NCBI GenBank assembly: GCA_963712435.1
Contig: CAVQIB010000022.1
Coordinates: forward strand, 62,001 to 126,000
Source: Rhodoplanes sp963712435
GTDB taxonomy: Bacteria; Pseudomonadota; Alphaproteobacteria; Rhizobiales; Xanthobacteraceae
Direction of reading: 5' to 3'
Length of the DNA: 64,000 nucleotides
Below the pieces are notes generated by a model, which saw only the letters and a list, made by a program, of their open reading frames with translations, was not told the DNA's origin and searched no databases. Both the position numbers and the translations under genes were made by a program. The first letter of the stretch is position 1. Every line of letters begins with the position of its first letter. Shown piece after piece: positions 1-10,241 of the stretch.

Positions 1-39
1 GGCAAATGATAGTGGCGCATTGCCGTCGCGTTCCTGCGT

Positions 40-55
40 TGTTTCACGTGAAACA
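40..55. promoter_or_regulatory. parS centromere site 1
   Basis: Perfect 16-bp palindrome TGTTTCACGTGAAACA, the canonical ParB-binding site of chromosomal ParABS systems. It lies 28 bases upstream of the mnmG start, in the same block as parA and parB, so it is expected to nucleate ParB loading for origin segregation. A second identical site lies about 2.1 kb away. Confidence 0.95.
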
Positions 56-83
56 CCGAGGCCGATCGGAATCTCATCCGCGC

Positions 84-1971
84 ATGGACTTGCGTTTCGA
101 CGTCATCGTCATCGGCGGCGGCCATGCCGGCTGTGAGGCCGCGGCGGCGGCCGCGCGCATGGGCGCGCGCACCGCGCTGGTGACCCACCGCTTCGCGACG
201 ATCGGCGCGATGTCGTGCAATCCGGCGATCGGCGGGCTCGGCAAGGGCCATCTGGTGCGCGAGATCGATGCCCTCGACGGGCTGATGGGCCGCGTCGCCG
301 ACCGCGGCGGGATCCAGTTCCGCGTGCTGAACCGCCGCAAGGGACCGGCGGTGCGCGGGCCGCGCGCGCAGGCCGACCGCAAGCTCTATGCGGCGGCGAT
401 GCAGCAGGCGATTCGCGAGACCGCCGAACCTCACCGTCATCGAAGGCGAGGCCGACGACCTGACGCACTGGCGAGGGCCGGGTGAGCGGCGTTGTCCTCG
501 CCGACGGGCGCGACATTGGCCGCGGGCGCGGTCGTGCTCACGACCGGCACCTTCCTGCGCGGGCTGATCCATATCGGCGAACGGACGATTCCGGCCGGGC
601 GGGTCGGGGAGGCGCCGGCGCTCGGCCTGTCGCGCACGCTGGAACGGCCTGGGCTTCGCGCTCGGCCGGCTCAAGACCGGCACGCCGCCGCGGCTCGACG
701 GCCGCACCATCGACTGGGCAGCGCCTCGAGATGCCAGCCCGGCGACGACCCGCCCGAGCCGTTCTCGGCGCTGACCGACCGCATCGACGAATCCGCAGAT
801 CGAATGCGCGATCACCCGCACCACCGCGGCGACGCACGCCGTCATCCGCGCGAACGTCCATCGCTCGCCCATGTATTCCGGGCAGATCGCAAGCCGCGGG
901 CCGCGCTACTGCCCCTCGATCGAGGACAAGATCGTGCGCTTCGGCGAACGCGACGGGCACCAGATCTTCCTGGAGCCTGAAGGACTTGACGACACGACGG
1001 TGTATCCGAACGGCATTTCGACATCGCTGCCGGAGGACGTCCAGCTCGCTCTGGTCGCGACGATTCCCGGCCTCGCGCGAACGCGCATCACCCGGCCGGG
1101 CTACGCGATCGAATACGATCATGTCGATCCGCGCGAGCTTTCGCCGACGCTCGAGGCGAAGCGGCTGAAGGGCTTGTTCCTCGCCGGCCAGATCAACGGC
1201 ACGACCGGTTACGAGGAGGCGGCCGGCGCAGGGCCTGGTCGCGGGGTTGAACGCAGCGCTTGCGCGCAGGCGGCGGACGCCGAATTCGTCGTCGACCGCT
1301 CCGACGCCTATCTCGGCGTGATGATCGACGACCTGGTGACGCGCGGCGTGACCGAGCCCTACCGCATGTTCACCTCGCGCGCGGAGTACCGGCTCACGCT
1401 GCGCGCCGACAATGCCGACCAGCGCCTGACCGGGAAGGGGTTGGCGTTGGGGTGCGTGGGATCGGAGCGGGCAGGCCGGTTCCAGGCGAAAATGCAGGCC
1501 TTGTCGGCGGCGCGCGACTATGCTCGCTCCGTGTCGGTCACGCCCTCGGAAGCCGAGCGGTTCGGCTTCGCCCTGAAGAAGGACGGGCAGCGCCGCACCG
1601 CCTTCGATCTGCTCTCCTACCCGGATTTCGGAATGACTGACGTGATCCGCATCTGGCCGCAGCTGGCGGCGCTGGCGCCGGCCATCGCCGAGCAGCTGGA
1701 GATCGACGCCAAGTATTCGGTCTATCTCGACCGGCAGGCGGCCGACATCGCAGCCTACCGCCGCGACGAGGCGCTCGCGCTGCCCGATGATCTCGATTAC
1801 GCCGCGGTTTCGGGGCTGTCGCACGAGGTACGGCAAAAGCTTGCCGCCGTCCGGCCGCGGACGCTTGGCCAGGCCGGCCGCATCGACGGCGTCACGCCGG
1901 CGGCTCTCACGCTGCTGGCGTCGCAACTGCGGAAGCCACGGCGCACGCGCAAAGCCGCGGCCGAAGGATGA
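84..1971 (+). CDS. mnmG: tRNA uridine-5-carboxymethylaminomethyl modification enzyme MnmG (multiple frameshifts)
   Basis: MnmG (GidA) is the FAD-dependent partner of MnmE that makes cmnm5U/mnm5U at wobble position 34 of tRNAs. The N-terminus carries the Rossmann FAD motif GGGHAGCE (residues 11-18), followed by the family block SCNPAIGGLGKGHL. Later family blocks (SPMYSGQIASRGPRYCPS, GYEEAA, TSRAEYRL) are present but in different frames. The frame changes near 430, between about 480 and 530, near 645, 725 and 800, and twice around 1225-1280. From about 1290 to the stop the frame is open and conserved. The total span of about 628 codons is normal for the family. The start at 84 follows parS site 1, and rsmG lies downstream. 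I read the breaks as sequence errors because the residues in all frames remain highly conserved, but real decay cannot be excluded from sequence alone. Confidence 0.88.
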
Positions 1972-2088
1972 GAACAGTGGATCGGCGCTGGGAGAGGCTC
2001 GGAACGCAGATCGATCTGCGGTACAGGTAGGTGACGGCCGTCCGCGGGTTCGGCCGCCGACCCCGCTCCCATCCAACGACGACGCAGC

Positions 2089-2757
2089 ATGGCGAGGCCT
2101 GTCACGAACGCACAGTCGGGCCGCAGCGGACAGAACCGCGCCGCGGCCCTGCGGATCGCGCCTGTTTCACGTGAAACAGAGCGCCTGCTGGAGCGGTTCG
2201 TCGCGTTGCTGCTCCAGTGGCAAGCGAAGACAAACCTGATCGCCCCGTCAACGATTCCCACCCTGTGGACCCGGCATATCGCCAATTCGCTGCAGCTTCT
2301 GGCGCTCGCTCCCGACGCGCGCATCTGGGTCGATCTCGGCTCGGGCGGCGGTTTTCCGGGACTCGTGCTTGCTTGCGCGCTCGCCGAAAAATCCGGCGCG
2401 GTTGTTCATCTGATCGAGAGCAATGCCCGCAAGGCGGCGTTTTTGCGTGAAGTCATACGCGCGCTGACCATTCCTGCCATTGTCCATTGCGAGCGAATCG
2501 AGGACTTTACGAAGCGCGAATCAGTGACGCCGGATGTCGTCACCGCGCGGGCGCTCGCGCCGCTCCCTGAACTGGCCAGCCTTGTCGCGCCGTTGCTGAA
2601 AAAAGGAGCGGTCGGCCTGCTGCTCAAGGGACAAGATGTTGAGGCTGAATTGACAGAAGCCGCTACATATTGGGATATGGATGTCGATTTGGTCCAGAGC
2701 AAGACTGATCGGGCAGGCCGCATCCTTGTCGTGCGGACGCTGGAGCCGCGCCCATGA
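2089..2757 (+). CDS. rsmG: 16S rRNA (guanine527-N7)-methyltransferase RsmG
   Basis: RsmG (GidB) is an SAM-dependent enzyme that methylates G527 of 16S rRNA; its loss gives low-level streptomycin resistance. The 222-residue ORF is intact. The SAM-binding motif VDLGSGGGFPGL lies at residues 81-92, preceded by the family segment WQAKTNLIAPSTI. Residues 26-30 (VSRET) are encoded exactly by parS site 2. It sits in the standard mnmG-rsmG-parA-parB order, 117 bases after mnmG. No clear Shine-Dalgarno sequence precedes the chosen ATG, so a slightly different start is possible. Confidence 0.95.
   Translation: MARPVTNAQSGRSGQNRAAALRIAPVSRETERLLERFVALLLQWQAKTNLIAPSTIPTLWTRHIANSLQLLALAPDARIWVDLGSGGGFPGLVLACALAEKSGAVVHLIESNARKAAFLREVIRALTIPAIVHCERIEDFTKRESVTPDVVTARALAPLPELASLVAPLLKKGAVGLLLKGQDVEAELTEAATYWDMDVDLVQSKTDRAGRILVVRTLEPRP
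2163..2178. promoter_or_regulatory. parS centromere site 2 (inside rsmG)
   Basis: A second perfect TGTTTCACGTGAAACA palindrome, located within the rsmG reading frame, where bases 2164-2178 encode Val-Ser-Arg-Glu-Thr. Having a parS site inside gidB/rsmG is known in several bacteria. Here the nucleotide constraint of ParB binding and the protein sequence coincide. Confidence 0.95.
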
Positions 2758-2861
2758 TGGCGACTGATCCGCTGCACCGGTGCGAACGAGCGGTACGGCC
2801 GGCCTCGGTTCGCGTCGTTTGCTCGCACGCCGCGCCCGCGCCCGCGCGAAGGTAAACCGCC

Positions 2862-3924
2862 ATGTCCAACCCGCCCGACTCACACGAATGTCCGCCCCCG
2901 CAAGCCTTGGCCGAGACACCGGGCGACGCCGAACGGCAGGCCGGCGAGGCATGGCCGGGCCCGGACGAACCGGCCCTCGTCGTCGCCGACCCCCCCGCCG
3001 CAGACGAACCGCGGGCCACGGAGGAACCGTCGGCTGCAGCGGAAGCCGCTGGCGGCGGCGCAAGACCCCAGCGGCGAGATCGTCCCGTTTCCCGCCGAGC
3101 ACGCCCATCCCGAGCCGCAACGCCGCGCGCGCGTTCTGGCCATCGCCAACCAGAAGGGCGGCGTCGGCAAGACGACCACGGCGATCAATCTCGGCACCGC
3201 GCTCGCCGCGGCCGGCGAGCGCGTTCTGGTGATCGATCTCGATCCGCAGGGCAATGCCTCGACCGGCCTCGGCATCGATCGCAAGAGCCGCCGCTTCACC
3301 ACCTATGACGTGCTGATCGGGCAGGCGACCCTGCGCGAGGCCGTCCTTGCGACCGCCGTCCCCAGGCTGTCGATCGCGCCGTCGACGATCGATCTCGTCG
3401 GCGCCGAGCTCGAGATCGGCCAGATGCGCGACCGCGCTCTTCGGCTGCGCGATGCGCTCGCCGCGCTCGCGGCCGATCAGGGGGAGGCGTTCACCTATGT
3501 GCTGGTCGACTGCCCGCCCTCGCTCAACCTGCTCACGGTGAACGCGATGGCGGCCGCGCATGCGATCGTCGTGCCGCTGCAGTGCGAGTTCTTCGCGCTC
3601 GAAGGCCTGTCGCAGCTTCTCAAGACCGTGAACCAGGTGAAAACGACGCTCAACCCGGCGCTCGCGATCCACGGCATCGTGCTCACCATGTACGACGCGC
3701 GGAACAATCTGTCCGACCAGGTGGTCGCCGACGTGCGCCAGTTCATGGGCAGCCGCGTCTACAACACGGTCATCCCGCGCAACGTGCGCGTGTCCGAAGC
3801 GCCTTCTTACGGCAAGCCGGTGCTCGTCTACGATCTCAAATGCGCCGGCAGCGAAGCCTATCTGCGGCTCGCGGCCGAGGTGATCCAGCGCGAAAGGGAG
3901 ATGATCGAACGGCTCGCGGGCTGA
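2862..3924 (+). CDS. parA: Chromosome partitioning ATPase ParA (one frameshift)
   Basis: ParA is the Walker-type ATPase that drives segregation of ParB-parS complexes. The ATPase domain is clear: the deviant Walker A motif KGGVGKTT around 3151-3177, the LDPQGN motif, the Walker B motif VLVDCPPS and the C-terminal ParA block VSEAPSYGKP. The only good ATG (2862, with upstream GAAGG) opens an acidic, Pro/Ala-rich N-terminal leader in a different frame from the ATPase domain. The switch must lie near 3050-3065, in a GGCGGCGGCG run, so a one-base indel is likely. If the shift were real, a non-ATG start would be needed and none stands out. It is followed by parB after 141 bases. Confidence 0.9.
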
Positions 3925-4065
3925 GCATCCGTTGGACGCTGCCCCTCCTGACCCTTCTCCCAGCGGGAAGGAGCGGAGCGCAGCGACGGAGAGGCGGCAC
4001 GGCTTATTATCGCGTACTGGCGAACTTCCGGAGGTCTCGTGAAACCATTCTCAGGAGAGGCGGCG

Positions 4066-4956
4066 ATGGCGGCAGATGGTCCGCGTTCCCGGCTCGGTCG
4101 CGGTCTTGCTTCGCTCCTCGGCGACGCCGATACGGACGCCCCGACCAAGCCGGATCGCACACCGGGCGCGCGGCGCGTCCCGATCGAATTCCTGCGGCCC
4201 AATCCGCGCAATCCGCGGCGCAATTTTCCGGAGGCCGAGCTCGAGGAGCTCGCGGCCTCGATCAAGGAGCGCGGCGTCATCCAGCCGATTCTCGTGCGCG
4301 CGCTGCGCGGCTCCGGCGAGAATTTCGAGATCGTCGCGGGCGAACGGCGCTGGCGCGCGGCGCAGCGCGCCGGCATTCACGACATTCCCGTCCTCGTCAT
4401 CGAGGCAAACGACAATCAGGCGTTGGAGATCGCCATCGTCGAGAACGTCCAGCGCGCCGACCTGAACGCGCTGGAGGAGGCCGCGGGCTATCAGTCGCTC
4501 GTCGACGAGTTCGGCTACAGCCAGGACGATGTCGCTAAGACCGTCGGCAAGAGCCGCAGCCATGTCGCCAACACGCTGCGGTTGTTGAAACTGCCGGACG
4601 CCGTGCAGGCGCATATTCACGCCGGCCGGCTGAGCGCCGGGCATGCGCGCATGCTGATCGGGCAGGACAACGCCGCCGAGCTCGCGCAGGACATCGTCGA
4701 GCGCGGCCTCAATGTCCGTCAGGTCGAAGCCCTCGCGCAGCAGCGCGCAGCGCGGGAGGGAAAGCCGTCAGCCCGGCGTCCGCGTGCGGGCGTCGTCAAG
4801 GATGCGGATACGCTCGCCTTGGAGAAGCGCGTGTCGGATGCGCTCGGACTGACCGTCAGCATCGTGCACCAGGGGGACTCCGGCGTGCTGCATGTCCATT
4901 ACCGCAGCCTCGACCAGCTCGAAGACGTGCTGCGGCGCCTGGAGCGGGCGGGGTAG
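4066..4956 (+). CDS. parB: Chromosome partitioning protein ParB
   Basis: ParB binds parS, hydrolyses CTP and spreads along DNA to form the partition complex. The protein is intact (296 residues). The N-terminus, RSRLGRGLASLLGD, is the ParA-interacting segment. The CTPase domain carries GERRWRAAQ and ENVQRADLNALEEA. The helix-turn-helix SQDDVAKTVGKSRSHVANTLRLLKLP follows, and the C-terminal dimerisation segment ends in LEDVLRRLERAG. I chose ATG 4066 because AGGAG lies about ten bases upstream; an in-frame ATG at 4039 lacks a ribosome site. The two perfect parS sites nearby are its expected targets. Confidence 0.97.
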   Translation: MAADGPRSRLGRGLASLLGDADTDAPTKPDRTPGARRVPIEFLRPNPRNPRRNFPEAELEELAASIKERGVIQPILVRALRGSGENFEIVAGERRWRAAQRAGIHDIPVLVIEANDNQALEIAIVENVQRADLNALEEAAGYQSLVDEFGYSQDDVAKTVGKSRSHVANTLRLLKLPDAVQAHIHAGRLSAGHARMLIGQDNAAELAQDIVERGLNVRQVEALAQQRAAREGKPSARRPRAGVVKDADTLALEKRVSDALGLTVSIVHQGDSGVLHVHYRSLDQLEDVLRRLERAG

Positions 4957-5027
4957 GGTGCTTGGGCAAGTCGCGGCGGGCGTGACGGATGCCGGCCTGC
5001 CAGCTGCGGATGCACGAAGGGACTGAC

Positions 5028-6060
5028 CTATACCGCGGCCCGCGCGGTCATCGCGGTTGAAAGCAGCGCGCGATGCGTCGTCGCCTCGGCGGCGATCGGC
5101 CAGCGGCGCGCCGCAAGCGTTGCCTCCGCGAGCCGGGCCATGGTCCGTTCGAGGCGGGCGGCGGTCCAGGCGGCGAGCGCCGCCTTCACCAGCGGTTCGC
5201 GGCGGAAAAAGAGCGGCGGCCGGAAGCTTGCCCGGATAGCGTCGGCGATGCTGCCGCCGGCTTCGATCTCCGATCGCGCCCGATGCAGTTGCGCCGCCTG
5301 CCGCGCCGCCGCGCTCAATATCGTTCCGGCGGTTATGCCGCCCGTGCGCGCCCGCGCATATTGGCTGTCGAGCGCCTGAACGCGCCCGGCAAAGGCCGCA
5401 TCCACCACGGAATCCACGGCGAATAGCGACGCATCCGCCACGACCGCGAGGACATCGTCGTGCTTCGACGCGCGCCTTGCCATGCGCGTGCAGCGCGAGC
5501 TTGCGGATCTCGTTGCGCGACGCCTGGCGGTCGCCGCCGAGGAGAGAAACCAGCAAGGCCTGTGCATCGGGCGCGATGGACAATTGGGCAGGCCGCAGCT
5601 CCTCGGCGATGACGCGCGCGAGTTCGCGTTCGCCGTCAGCGTAGCAGGCGAGCGCCACCCCGCCCTTCGCCTGCTCGAGCAGCGCGCGCAGCGGCGCCCC
5701 TTTGCGCAGGTCGCCGGCCTCGATGACCACCCGGCAATCGGCCTCGGGGGGATCGGCAAGGAGCGCTTCGACGGCCCCCGCGATGTTCGAACCGCCAGAC
5801 TTGACCCACAGCGCGCGCCGTCCGCCGAACAGGGGCGCCGTGTGCGCCTCCTCCAGCAGCCGCGCAGGATGCGAAGCGAGCATATCGCCTTCGATGCGCA
5901 CGAGGGAGAAGGGGTCGGCCAGATCGTCGACCGCGGCGCGAAGCAGCGCCTCGACCCGTTCCCGCACGAGCCCGGCGTCGACGCCATAGACGAGCGCGAT
6001 GCGGCGGGCGTCCGGCTGCGCGACATAGGCGTCGATCTCCGCGCCCTTGAGCGCCGCCAT
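5028..6060 (-). CDS. holA: DNA polymerase III subunit delta (one frameshift)
   Basis: HolA is the clamp-loader subunit that opens the beta clamp. The N-terminal half (MAALKGAEIDAYV, IALVYGVDAGLVRERV) and the central segment DRQASRNEIRKLALHA are typical of alphaproteobacterial delta subunits. The frame changes near 5465-5475, after GKARVE. The continuation, DDVLAVVADASLFAVDSVVDAAFAG, is in another frame and runs to the stop at 5028, giving about 344 codons in total. The gene is indispensable, so an indel error is the likely cause. It follows lptE by 11 bases in the order leuS-lptE-holA and faces parB convergently. Confidence 0.88.
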
Positions 6061-6071
6061 TCGCGCTCGCC

Positions 6072-6635
6072 TCAGGTCCCGGCGACGAAATAGGACGCAA
6101 GCCGCGTCTTGATGTTCGTGGCGATGACTTCGGCGGCGCGCGTCTCCGCTTCGCGCAAGGCGCGCTGGCGCGCGAACCGCTGCTCCTGGCCCGGAATGTC
6201 GTACGAGACCCGCGTGAAGGTCTGGTCGGTGACGACCGGCCGCCCGGTCTTCAGGTCGACCAGGCTGTAGGTCGCCGTGAGCCCGTAATTCTCCACATCC
6301 GGCCGCGCCGTGCGGGTGTCGACGATGATCGAGACCCGGTTGGAGGTGATGCGGATGCTGAGCCGATGGGTCGGCGGCAGCGGCGCAACGCCGGCCAGGT
6401 CGAACAGGAGCGCGTTGCGAAGCTCCATGGCGATACGCGCTTCCGGCGTCCCGTTCGGGGCCGGAATCTGGTCGACTTCGACCTGCTTGAGGGCCGATTT
6501 GATCGAAGGTCCGCCGTCGAGCGTCCGTTCCCCGTAAAGGGGCTGGAAGCAGCCGGCAACGAGAACCGCCGCCCCGAACCCCCCGGCAAGCCGCAGGGCG
6601 CGAGCGAGGACAGCACGTCGGTCAGGCGACGACAT
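6072..6635 (-). CDS. lptE: LPS-assembly lipoprotein LptE
   Basis: LptE plugs the LptD outer-membrane channel for lipopolysaccharide insertion. The N-terminus is a lipoprotein signal peptide with a lipobox ending in VAGC (Cys near residue 28), followed by FQPLYG, the usual LptE start after the lipid anchor. The protein is about 187 residues. The ATG at 6635 overlaps the last 14 bases of leuS, which indicates translational coupling. An upstream in-frame ATG at 6683 would put a basic extension before the signal peptide and is less likely. Confidence 0.88.
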   Translation of the reverse strand: MSSPDRRAVLARALRLAGGFGAAVLVAGCFQPLYGERTLDGGPSIKSALKQVEVDQIPAPNGTPEARIAMELRNALLFDLAGVAPLPPTHRLSIRITSNRVSIIVDTRTARPDVENYGLTATYSLVDLKTGRPVVTDQTFTRVSYDIPGQEQRFARQRALREAETRAAEVIATNIKTRLASYFVAGT

Positions 6636-9290
6636 TGATGATCCTCTGCGGAACGACGATGACCTTCTTCGGCGGTTTCCCATCCAGCGCCCTTTTTACC
6701 GCATCGAGAGCGAGAACGGCAGCCTCGACTTCCTCTTTTCCGGCCTGGCGTGGCACGGTGACATCAGCCCGCTTCTTGCCGTTGACCTGGACGGGCAGCG
6801 TTATTGCGTCGTCGAGCAAGAGACCGGGCTCGACCACCGGCCACGGCGTCGTCGCAACCAGCGTTTCGTGACCGAGCGCGGCCCAGCACTCCTCGGCGAG
6901 ATGCGGCATCATCGGGGCAATAAGCTGGACCACGATTTCGGCCGCCTCAAGGAGGGCGCTGCTCACATCGGGATCGGGCGCCTTTTCCTGCGGCCCGCAA
7001 GCATCCCGCAATTCCGTTTCAAGCCGGTTTAGAGCGTCATAGACCTGGGCGACGCAGAGATTAAACCGCAGCCGTTCCACATCGGCGCTGTAGGCGGCGA
7101 GCGCGCGGTGCGCGATCTTGCGAATCTGCAGGGCGCTCGGACCGAATTCAGACGCCGGAACCGTCGCAGACGGCCGAAGGTCGGCGGCCTCCCGCACAAG
7201 CCGCCAGACCCGCTGCACGAAGCGGGACGCGCCCTTGACGCCCTCCTCGGTCCAGATCACGTCGCGATCGGGCGGCGAGTCGGACAGCATGAACCAGCGC
7301 GCCGTGTCGGCCCCGAAAGCGGCGATGATCTCGTCGGGATCGACCGTGTTGCGCTTGGATTTCGACATTTTCTCGATCGGGCCGATCTCGATCGGCTGGC
7401 CGGTCGAAACGAGCGTGGCGCGGCGCGCCTCGCCGTCCGGGACGATCGCGACCTCCGTCGGCGCTGCGTAGGCGCCGTCCGCGGTGCGATAGGTCTCGTG
7501 CACCACCATGCCTTGCGTGAACAGGCCGGCGAACGGCTCGTCGAAGCCGACGCGATCGGTCGCTTTCATCGCGCGGGTGAAGAAGCGGCTGTAGAGCAGG
7601 TGCAGGATCGCGTGCTCGATGCCGCCGATATACTGGTCGACCGGCAGCCAAGCATCGACCGCGGCGCGGTCGGTCGGCGCCGTTTCGATCCAGGGATCGC
7701 TGAAGCGCGCGATAATACCAGGACGAATCGACGAAGGTGTCCATGGTGTCGGTTTCGCGCCGCGCCGGGCCGCCGCATTGCGGACAGGCCACGTGCTTCC
7801 AGGTCGGATGATGGTCGAGCGGGTTGCCCGGCCGATCGAAGCTGACATCGTCCGGCAGCGTCACGGGCAGATCGCGCGCGGGAACCGGCACGACCCCGCA
7901 GGCGGGGCAATGGATGATCGGGATCGGGCAGCCCCAATAGCGCTGGCGGGAAATGCCCCAGTCGCGCAGCCGGTACTGCACCTGGCGCTGCGCGACCGGG
8001 CGGTTGCTCCCGACCCCGCCCGCTCCCGCTTGCTGGGAGGGATGGGGGGCTTCCAGCCGCTTCGCCACCTCTTCCTGCGCCTCGTCGATCGTCATGCCGT
8101 CGAGGAAGCGCGAATTGATCATGCGCCCGTCGCCGTCATAGGCCGTGTCGGTGATGACGAAGCTGTTCGGGTCCTGCCCCTCGGGGCAGACGACCGGCGT
8201 GTTGCCGAGCCCGTATTTGTTGACGAAGTCGAGGTCGCGCTGGTCGTGCGCCGGGCAGCCGAAGATCGCGCCGGTGCCGTAGTCCATCAGAATGAAATTG
8301 GCGACATAGACGGGCAGCGTCCAGCCGGCGTCGAACGGGTGAATGGCGCGGATGCCGGTGTCGAAGCCAAGCTTTTCCGCCTTGTCGATCGCCTCCTGCG
8401 CGGTTCCGATGCGCTTGCATTCGGCGATGAAGGCGGCGAGCGCGGGATTCGTTCGCAGCCGCGGCCGCCGCGAGCGGATGGTCGGGCGACAGCGCCAGGA
8501 ATTTCGCGCCGAACAGCGTGTCGTGGCGGGTCGTGAAGATTTCCAGCTCGCCCTCGCCGTTCGGCGTCGTCGCCGGATCGAGCGCAAAGCGGACCGACAG
8601 GCCCTCCGACCGGCCGATCCAGTTGCGCTGCATCGTGCGCACTTTCTCCGGCCAGCGGTCGAGTGTGTCGAGCGCGGTCAGGAGCTCTTCGGCGAACGCC
8701 GTGATCTTGAAGAACCACTGGGTCAGCTCGCGCTGCTCGACCAGCGCGCCCGAGCGCCAGCCGCGCCCGTCGATCACCTGCTCGTTGGCGAGCACGGTCT
8801 GGTCGACCGGGTCCCAGTTGACCTTCGACTGCTTGCGTTCGACCAGCCCGGCCGCGAGGAAGTCGAGGAACATGCGCTGCTGGTGCTTGTAATAGGCGGG
8901 GTCGCAGGTGGCGAGTTCGCGCGCCCAGTCGAGCGACAGGCCCATCGATTTGAGCTGCGCCTTCATCGCGGCGATATTGGCGTAGGTCCATTCGCGCGGA
9001 TGGACCTTGTTGGCCATCGCCGCGTTCTCCGCCGGCATGCCGAAGGCGTCCCAGCCCATCGGGTGCAGCACGTTGAAGCCCTTGGCCCGCTTGTAGCGCG
9101 CCACCACGTCGCCCATGGTGTAGTTGCGCACATGGCCCATATGGATGCGCCCGGACGGGTAGGGGAACATCTCGAGCACGTAGTATTTCGGGCGCGGGTC
9201 GTCGTTCGGGGTCTTGAAGATCCCGCGCTCGTCCCAGATTTTCTGCCAGCGCGGCTCCGCCTCGCGAGCATTGTAGCGGTCGTTAGTCAT
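6622..9290 (-). CDS. leuS: Leucyl-tRNA synthetase (two frameshifts)
   Basis: LeuRS charges tRNA-Leu. The N-terminal class-I signature is PSGRIHMGHVRNY, with HMGH as the HIGH box. The editing domain contains FTTRHDTLFGA and AIFGCPAHDQRDLDF. The KMSKS loop is present as KMSKSKRN, and the C-terminal domain ends VIVVPQRIINVVA. The frame changes near 8450 and near 7712, where one extra C breaks SSWYYARFSDPW. Between them a short insertion (PSQQAGAGG) coincides with a CTCCC/GGGAG palindrome near 8015-8040. The start at 9290 gives the family N-terminus MTNDRYNAREAEPRWQ. Since the gene is essential, the frameshifts are probably sequence errors. Confidence 0.92.
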
Positions 9291-9448
9291 GTGTATTTGC
9301 GATAGATTTGCCGGGCGAAAGAGCACGCGACTAGGACATGAACGTGGCGACGGGTCAATCCGAGCAAAAGCTTAAGGCTGGGTTCGGCGAGGAAGATTTC
9401 CGCGCCTCTCCGTCCCCGCGCCGACCCGCGGGCGTTGAACAGGTTCGG

Positions 9449-9468
9449 ATTCCCGCTTGCGCGGGAAT
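9449..9468. repeat. REP-type palindrome
   Basis: Perfect 8-bp stem ATTCCCGC / GCGGGAAT with loop TTGC, in the short gap between the divergent leuS and yggS-like genes. The surrounding GGATTCCCGCTTGCGCGGGAATGA is the very common proteobacterial REP core, whose antisense translation gives the well-known spurious peptide SFPRKRES. Confidence 0.75.
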
Positions 9469-9488
9469 GAGCGGCGGGTGGCCTTCCG

Positions 9489-10241
9489 ATGCGGCCTGAT
9501 CCCGGGGACGCCACCCTGTCCGGCGACGCGCCCGCCGAGCGGCTCGCCGCCGTCAAGCGCGAGATCGCGGCGGCCTGCGCCGAGGCCGGACGCGACCCCG
9601 CCGGCGTCAGCCTGATCGCGGTGACCAAGACGTTCGACGCCGATACCGTCCGCCCGGTGATCGCCGCCGGCCATCGCGTGTTCGGCGAGAACCGGGTGCA
9701 GGAGGCGAAGGCGAAATGGCCGCCGCTCAAAGCCGAGCAACCCGGCATCGAGCTGCATATGATCGGCCCGCTGCAATCCAACAAGGCGCGCGAGGCGGTG
9801 GCGCTGTTCGACGCCATCCATTCGGTCGACCGGCCGAGCCTTTGCGCGGCGCTCGCCAAGGAAATCGAGCGGCAGGGCCGGCGCCCGCTGCTGTTCGTCG
9901 AGGTCAATACCGGGGCGGAGCCGCAGAAGGCGGGGGTGCTGCCCGACGATGTCGACGCGTTCCTGCGCGCCTGCGCGACCACCTACGGGCTGACGATCGC
10001 CGGCCTGATGTGCATCCCGCCGTTCGACGATCCGCCCGCCCCGCATTTCGCCCTCACCGCAAAGATCGCCCGCCGCAACGGGTTGAGCCTGCTGTCGATG
10101 GGCATGAGCGCGGATTTTCCGGTCGCGATCCGGTTCGGGGCGACCCATGTCCGGCTCGGCACGGCGATTTTCGGCGAGCGCCGGCCGCTCCGCCGAACGG
10201 CGTCGGCAATCAATGAATCAGGATTCGGACCTTGCGCGTGA
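9489..10241 (+). CDS. YggS/PROSC family pyridoxal-phosphate homeostasis protein
   Basis: Members of this family bind PLP without a known catalytic reaction and keep vitamin B6 and amino-acid pools balanced. The PLP lysine is in LIAVTKTF (near residue 47). Family blocks FGENRVQEAKAKW, LHMIGPLQSNKAR, FVEVNTGAEPQKAG and the C-terminal SMGMSADFPVAIRFGATHVRLGTAIFG follow in order. The ORF is intact at 250 residues, the usual size. It is transcribed divergently from leuS with a REP palindrome between them. The start is not supported by an obvious ribosome site. Confidence 0.92.
   Translation: MRPDPGDATLSGDAPAERLAAVKREIAAACAEAGRDPAGVSLIAVTKTFDADTVRPVIAAGHRVFGENRVQEAKAKWPPLKAEQPGIELHMIGPLQSNKAREAVALFDAIHSVDRPSLCAALAKEIERQGRRPLLFVEVNTGAEPQKAGVLPDDVDAFLRACATTYGLTIAGLMCIPPFDDPPAPHFALTAKIARRNGLSLLSMGMSADFPVAIRFGATHVRLGTAIFGERRPLRRTASAINESGFGPCA

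Noticed and set aside
538..2076. A 512-codon minus-strand frame opposite mnmG
   Set aside because: Antisense shadow; the plus strand carries MnmG motifs despite frameshifts.
4026..4045. A possible third parS near CGTGAAAC just upstream of parB
   Set aside because: Only the right half matches the palindrome; the left arm matches about two of seven positions.
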